Assembly: GCA_036393975.1 (NCBI GenBank)
Contig: DASWFZ010000066.1
Coordinates: 1-5,676 of the forward strand
Length of the DNA: 5,676 nt
Direction of reading: 5' to 3'
Origin: 13-1-40CM-64-14 sp036393975
GTDB lineage: Bacteria > Sysuimicrobiota > Sysuimicrobiia > Sysuimicrobiales > Kaftiobacteriaceae
The notes below the pieces were generated by a model. The model was not told where the DNA came from, searched no databases, and saw only the letters and a program-made list of their open reading frames with translations. Of the stretch, positions 4,696-5,676 are shown piece after piece. A program made the translations under genes and the position numbers. Positions within the stretch are counted from its first letter, which is position 1. Each line of letters starts with the position of its first letter.

Positions 4696-5655
4696 ATGAC
4701 CACCAAGCGCGTCGTCTCAGTCAGTCTGGGTAGCCACAGCCGGGATCACCGATTTGAGACCGACATCCTGGGCCAGCGGTTCGTCATTGAGCGCCGGGGG
4801 ACCGACGGAGACATCCGCCGCGCACGGGCCCTGCTGGAGGAGTTAGACGGCAGGGTGGACGCGTTGGGCCTGGGTGGAACGGACCTCTATCTTCGGGCGG
4901 GTCAGCGCAAGTACCTCATCCGAGAGACCGCCGGGCTCGTCCGTAATATCCGGCAGACCCCATTTGTGGACGGCGGTGGGATGAAGGCATCCTGGGAGCG
5001 GTGGTTGATCACAGAGTACCTTCCCCAGCGCAAAGGGTTGTCGCTGCGCGATCGGAAAGTGCTCCTGGTATCCTCGGTCGACCGCTACGGGATGGCAGAA
5101 GCATTTACCGACGCAGGCGCCCAGACCCTGTTTGGTGATTTCATCTTCGCCCTGGGCTTGCCGATCCCACTGCACTCTCTGACCACGGTCAAAATTGTCG
5201 CCGCAGCTCTGCTCCCGATTCTCACCAAGCTGCCAATCAGGTTCTTGTACCCCACGGGCAAGAAGCAAGACGAGATCACGCCTAAGTGGGGGCGCTATTA
5301 CGCATGGGCCGACGTGGTGGCGGGGGACTTTCTGCTCATCCGCCGGTTCATGCCCGCAGATCTCCGCGGCAAAGTGATCCTCACACAGACGGTCACGCCG
5401 ACCGACGTGGACGCCCTGCGCGAGCGCGGGGTGTGGCTATTGGTCACCGACGGTCCGGATATGGGCGGTCGGTCTTTCGCCACTAACGTGTTGCAGGGTG
5501 TGATTGTTGCACTCCTGGGTCGTCGGCCCGAGGAGATCTCGACCGAAGAGTACCTGCAGACCGCATTGCGGGCGGGCTTCGAACCGCGCGTGGAGGAGTT
5601 GAATCCCGCAGCCGCTCCCAGCTGGGCCCGTCACGGGAGTCTCGTCCACCAATGA
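4696..5655 (+). CDS. Conserved protein, 'quinate 5-dehydrogenase'-labelled family, function unknown
   Basis: A 319-residue soluble protein. I recall a Firmicutes/Clostridia family with this N-terminus (KRVVSVSLGS, RDHR, RGTDGD) that databases name quinate 5-dehydrogenase; I cannot verify that here. Conserved-looking blocks: VSVSLGS (7-13), RGTDGD (34-39), LGLGGTDLYL (57-66), VDGGG (91-95), VSSVDRYGMAEAF (125-137), GDFIFALGLPIPL (147-159), YPTGKKQ (185-191), ADVVAGDF (205-212) and TDGPDMGGRSFATNVL (251-266). There is no GxGxxG dinucleotide fold near the N-terminus, nor Lys/Asp motifs I would expect of a shikimate/quinate dehydrogenase, so the label is doubtful. No membrane helix or signal peptide is clear. 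ATG 4696 matches the family N-terminus and has GGGGA at 4683-4687 eight bases upstream. It follows coaX by 45 bases and overlaps the next start by ATGA, so it belongs to the coaX operon. Confidence 0.8.
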   Translation: MTTKRVVSVSLGSHSRDHRFETDILGQRFVIERRGTDGDIRRARALLEELDGRVDALGLGGTDLYLRAGQRKYLIRETAGLVRNIRQTPFVDGGGMKASWERWLITEYLPQRKGLSLRDRKVLLVSSVDRYGMAEAFTDAGAQTLFGDFIFALGLPIPLHSLTTVKIVAAALLPILTKLPIRFLYPTGKKQDEITPKWGRYYAWADVVAGDFLLIRRFMPADLRGKVILTQTVTPTDVDALRERGVWLLVTDGPDMGGRSFATNVLQGVIVALLGRRPEEISTEEYLQTALRAGFEPRVEELNPAAAPSWARHGSLVHQ

Positions 5656-5676
5656 CCTCTCCTTCGCCCGCTTCTT
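5652..5676 (+). CDS. Start of a further gene, cut by window end
   Basis: ATG 5652 overlaps the preceding TGA (ATGA 5652-5655) and the frame is open to the window edge, giving MTSPSPAS. GGGAG at 5635-5639 lies 12 bases upstream, a little far for a strong site. Eight codons are too few to identify a product; the case rests on the ATGA overlap, a common sign of coupled genes. Confidence 0.4.

Noticed and set aside
3853..5655. Reading coaX and the following gene as one fusion, because both are in the same frame
   Set aside because: A TGA at 4648-4650 separates them, coaX has a normal C-terminus, and the next gene has its own ATG matching its family; no recoding signal is seen.

Overview
The window is GC-rich (by eye above 60 %), densely packed, and all recognisable genes lie on the + strand. 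Gene content is Gram-positive-like or deep Terrabacteria-like: tandem deoxynucleoside kinases, a stand-alone biotin ligase without a repressor domain, an ECF vitamin transporter S component and a type III pantothenate kinase (coaX). This suggests a high-GC, possibly thermophilic relative of the Firmicutes or another poorly sampled Terrabacteria lineage. That placement is inference from gene content only; there is no rRNA or other phylogenetic marker here.

Layout. (1) 1-982: the 3' end of one deoxynucleoside kinase followed by a complete paralogue, a nucleoside-salvage pair. (2) 979-1101: a 40-codon open frame that overlaps the kinase stop and the next start by four bases each. (3) 1098-2836: birA (biotin-protein ligase), then, two bases after its stop, a P1/DmpA-family self-processing peptidase. 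(4) 2837-3063: the only sizeable gap (227 bp). It holds a plausible extended -10 promoter and a roughly 90-nt leader with strong hairpin potential that ends in a good Shine-Dalgarno. (5) 3064-4650: ECF S component plus coaX, six bases apart. (6) 4696-5655: a conserved protein of unknown function, of the type databases tend to call quinate 5-dehydrogenase, overlapping by ATGA the start of another gene cut by the window end.

How they may work together: the second operon looks like pantothenate uptake and phosphorylation (ECF S component + CoaX), the committed step to coenzyme A. BirA attaches biotin to carboxyl carriers such as that of acetyl-CoA carboxylase, so the core of the window is cofactor salvage and use around acyl-CoA metabolism. 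The P1 peptidase family includes beta-aminopeptidases that release beta-alanine, a pantothenate building block; a link to the CoA genes is attractive but speculative.

Most worth a second look: the CoaX N-terminal phosphate-binding motif has Asn at two normally conserved positions (Asp6 and Gly8 of the family pattern); the ECF S component appears to carry an extra membrane-spanning insert; the leader before it has mutually exclusive pairings that could hide the ribosome binding site; and the 40-codon frame bridges two genes. I saw no mobile element, CRISPR array, tRNA or rRNA. No wholly new system is evident.
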